Shown one piece after another: positions 61,892-64,000 of a stretch of 64,000 bases of DNA. The stretch is taken from contig JABJPX010000055.1 of assembly GCA_018663625.1 (NCBI GenBank), forward strand, positions 1 through 64,000, in the 5' to 3' direction. Numbering within the stretch: the stretch's first letter is position 1; every line of letters starts with the position of its first letter. The DNA comes from Polaribacter sp. (GTDB lineage: Bacteria; Bacteroidota; Bacteroidia; Flavobacteriales; Flavobacteriaceae). The position numbers and the translations under genes were made by a program. The notes under the pieces were generated by a model, which was given only the letters and a program-made list of their open reading frames with translations, was not told where the DNA came from and did no database searches.

Positions 61892-63496
61892 TTATTTTCT
61901 ATTTACATACTGCATTAAGTCTACATCATTTCCCAATAAAATCTCTGTTGGATTAATTCTTCCTTGCTCTGGGCCGTTTTCTAATTTTAAAACTCCTCTA
62001 GGGCACACTGCAGAACAAATACCACAGCCGACACAACTAGAACGGACAATATTTTCTCCTTTTTGAGCATAGGCACGAACATCAATCCCTTGTTCACAAT
62101 AAGTAGAGCAATTTCCACATGAGATACATTGCCCACCATTAGTTGTAATTCTAAAGCGAGATTTAAAACGTTGTACGAAACCCATATAAGCAGCTAACGG
62201 ACATCCAAAACGACACCAAACCCGATTCCCTAATATTGGATAAAATCCTGTTCCGATCACTCCAGAGAAAATAGAACCTATTAAAAACCCGTAAGAACTT
62301 TGAATGTCGTAAACAGAGATGCCAAAAGCAATTTTTTTCCAACTTTCAATTTCTGCAAAATAAGTGTAAAGGGTAATTGCAGTCATGAAGATGGCAAAAC
62401 CCAAAACACCATGAATTACCCAACGTTCAACTTTCCACGATAATAATGATTTACTAGACAGTTGCCTGTAAGGATCGCCTAAAGTTTCTGCCAATCCGCC
62501 ACAACCACATACCCAAGAACAATACCATCTTTTTCCATAGAAATAGACCATAACAGGAACAATGACTAAGGTGAGTAAAATTCCCCAAATCAACATAAAG
62601 ATTCCCATGTTGCCGCTTGCTAATAAATTATCAATATTCCAATCAAAGAAGAAAGTATAATTAAGCGGAAACGCATTTTTAAAATCAAACCAAGGTTTGT
62701 TAAATGCCACTAAAATTTCGGGAATGATGAATGCAAAGGCAATTTGAAAAAATAAGACAACGGTAGTTCTTAAAATCTGATAATTATTATGCCTGTATTT
62801 TATGAACATTCTGATTGCGAAAACACTCATAACTGCACAATACATAAACCCATAAAGGAACCATTGGCTAGATTCGTTACCGCTTAAACTTTTACTTATT
62901 GGATTTACAGCAGTAATGGGGTTGATTAAATAATTAGGAAAGAAATATAAAACCACATAAAAGCCCACAAAGTAGAAAAAGGTAAGAATACCTAAATAGC
63001 CCCTATTTGTAGCTGAGTGTTGGAAAATTCCATTGTTTTTAATACCTGCTTTGCCAAGTAATTTATAATCGGTAGCAAATGCAATGGTTCCTCCAAGAAT
63101 TGCCAAACCAAAAGTAATCCAGAAGAACAATCCTTCATTTTGTTGCGGCCAACCCGTTGCAGATGCTCTGGCTAAAGGGTATATGAAGTCTTTGGACGTT
63201 TTATTCCATTTCAAAGGAATGATTTTATTCCATGCTATTTTCTTTTGACTTTTGTGATATATGTTTGATGCTTTCGCAATTTCAGTAATTCGATGTGAGA
63301 GTTCAAAAGCACTTAATTCGATATCAACAATCTCTTTTTGTGCCTTTTCAATAAAAAACGCACTTTTTACTTTTTGTTTCGCCCAAGTGTTAAAGGTTTC
63401 TTGAGAGACTTTATTAGTTCCTGTAAAAATACTTCCTGTAAAAATGGCAAACCCAATAAAACAGAGTATCAATCCTATGTTTTTAATTGCTTTCAT
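61892..63496 (-). CDS. 4Fe-4S membrane protein (polyferredoxin, NapH/NosR-like)
   Basis: A 534-residue protein with about eight membrane helices. CSWVCGCGG and WCRFGCPLAA are cysteine pairs near helix ends as in NapH/NosR/MauN proteins. The C-terminal part has two 4Fe-4S motifs (CISCGNCSTYC and CVGCGICSAVCP) for electron transfer. It probably passes electrons across or along the membrane. A flavoprotein oxidoreductase follows upstream, 3 nt away. Confidence 0.9.
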   Translation of the reverse strand: MKAIKNIGLILCFIGFAIFTGSIFTGTNKVSQETFNTWAKQKVKSAFFIEKAQKEIVDIELSAFELSHRITEIAKASNIYHKSQKKIAWNKIIPLKWNKTSKDFIYPLARASATGWPQQNEGLFFWITFGLAILGGTIAFATDYKLLGKAGIKNNGIFQHSATNRGYLGILTFFYFVGFYVVLYFFPNYLINPITAVNPISKSLSGNESSQWFLYGFMYCAVMSVFAIRMFIKYRHNNYQILRTTVVLFFQIAFAFIIPEILVAFNKPWFDFKNAFPLNYTFFFDWNIDNLLASGNMGIFMLIWGILLTLVIVPVMVYFYGKRWYCSWVCGCGGLAETLGDPYRQLSSKSLLSWKVERWVIHGVLGFAIFMTAITLYTYFAEIESWKKIAFGISVYDIQSSYGFLIGSIFSGVIGTGFYPILGNRVWCRFGCPLAAYMGFVQRFKSRFRITTNGGQCISCGNCSTYCEQGIDVRAYAQKGENIVRSSCVGCGICSAVCPRGVLKLENGPEQGRINPTEILLGNDVDLMQYVNRK

Positions 63497-63499
63497 GTT

Positions 63500-64000
63500 T
63501 TATTTGCTAAAAATTCGTGTCCAACTCTTTTTTCTCAAAGAAATATTTGTATTCAATTCTGTGTTGAATTTTGCTACGATTGCTGCTTCATGCAGTTTGT
63601 AAAATTCAGGATCAAAATTGGCATCTACTATATGTTCTAAAATAAATTCGATTGATTTTTTTTGAGACAACCATTTGTCAAAAACTTCATGCCGCATCCG
63701 AATTCCGAAAGTATTAATTCCTAGAAATAAGTGGGTGTCTTTGTCATATGAAATGGTAATACATTTTGCTTCTTTTGGATGTTTCCATTGAAAATGTACT
63801 TCGTTTTTTGATTTGTTTTTTTCGCTAAAAACCCAACCATAAGTTTGGTATTCGATGTCTAAGAATTTTGCAGAATTAAACCAATGTCCTGGTTTGTATT
63901 CCGTTTTATTTCCACAAATCGTTTGTGCAACTGTTTCACCCATCATTCTACCCGTATACCAAACAGCTTCGATATTTCTTCTTTGACCAATGGCTTCATG
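63500..64000 (-). CDS. Flavoprotein oxidoreductase, C-terminal part (5' truncated by window edge)
   Basis: The open frame continues past the Met at 63946 to the window edge. Its first visible residues HEAIGQRRNIEAVWYTGR match the end of a pyridine-nucleotide-disulfide oxidoreductase-type domain, followed by RMMGETVAQTICG and a C-terminal extension of about 140 residues (beta strands with FDKWL). Such flavoproteins with adjacent 4Fe-4S membrane proteins are common in this family of bacteria. Function cannot be refined without the missing N-terminal part. Confidence 0.72.
   Translation of the reverse strand, partial: HEAIGQRRNIEAVWYTGRMMGETVAQTICGNKTEYKPGHWFNSAKFLDIEYQTYGWVFSEKNKSKNEVHFQWKHPKEAKCITISYDKDTHLFLGINTFGIRMRHEVFDKWLSQKKSIEFILEHIVDANFDPEFYKLHEAAIVAKFNTELNTNISLRKKSWTRIFSK

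Overview
The window is 64 kb of AT-rich chromosome from a member of the Flavobacteriaceae (Bacteroidota), probably a marine genus near Polaribacter or Tenacibaculum; the genus is a guess. The evidence is a PorP/SprF type IX secretion protein, DUF6089, DUF3127, DUF2797 and DUF983 proteins, a carboxypeptidase-regulatory-domain TonB receptor, start codons without Shine-Dalgarno sequences, and repeated upstream TAnnTTTG octamers, the Bacteroidota -7 promoter element. I see no rRNA, tRNA, CRISPR array, insertion sequence or prophage.

Region 1 (about 130-6570) is a sulfur-metabolism island, all on the minus strand: two half-size YeeE/YedE transporters, a methyltransferase, a rhodanese, an ETHE1-like beta-lactamase-fold/rhodanese fusion, a SulP anion transporter, a Crp-family regulator and a DUF983 protein. 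Each of its three upstream gaps holds a GTAAC-N4-GTTAC palindrome exactly 22 nt from a -7 octamer. That is the geometry of a class II Crp-type activator site, so the island looks like a small, self-activating regulon. This is the most interesting signal in the window.

Region 2 (6980-17400) has porP/sprF and murI, then an outer-membrane assembly cluster (uppS, bamA, two ompH/skp genes) beside a DUF6089 gene, nadK and a CBS-domain gene, followed by pdxJ and an alpha/beta hydrolase. Region 3 (17410-22530) is a vitamin-uptake neighbourhood: a TPP riboswitch ahead of a TonB-dependent receptor, arfB, a NadR-like kinase overlapping a PnuC-family transporter, and a phosphopantetheinyl transferase.

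Region 4 (22590-46540) is mostly housekeeping: ahcY, ppc, a DsbD-like protein, tilS, pabB, lpdA, a haem-binding protein, a glycosyltransferase, an M3 peptidase, purE/purK, a Rieske-like lipoprotein without ligand histidines, greA, a HIT protein, an orphan histidine kinase, a flavin reductase, aat and a MazG-like gene. Region 5 (46676-58200) has a large BNR-repeat protein, aroA, queA, rlmN, a polyprenyl synthetase, a GH3-family protein, a DUF2797 protein and a LacI regulator. It also carries two gene remnants: the C-terminal end of a DUF4139 (MuiA-like) protein and the first 30 codons of a nitrilase.

Region 6 (58214-64000) is a three-gene membrane glycosyltransferase operon joined by 1-nt TAATG overlaps, then a polyferredoxin-type 4Fe-4S membrane protein and a flavoprotein oxidoreductase that runs off the right edge.
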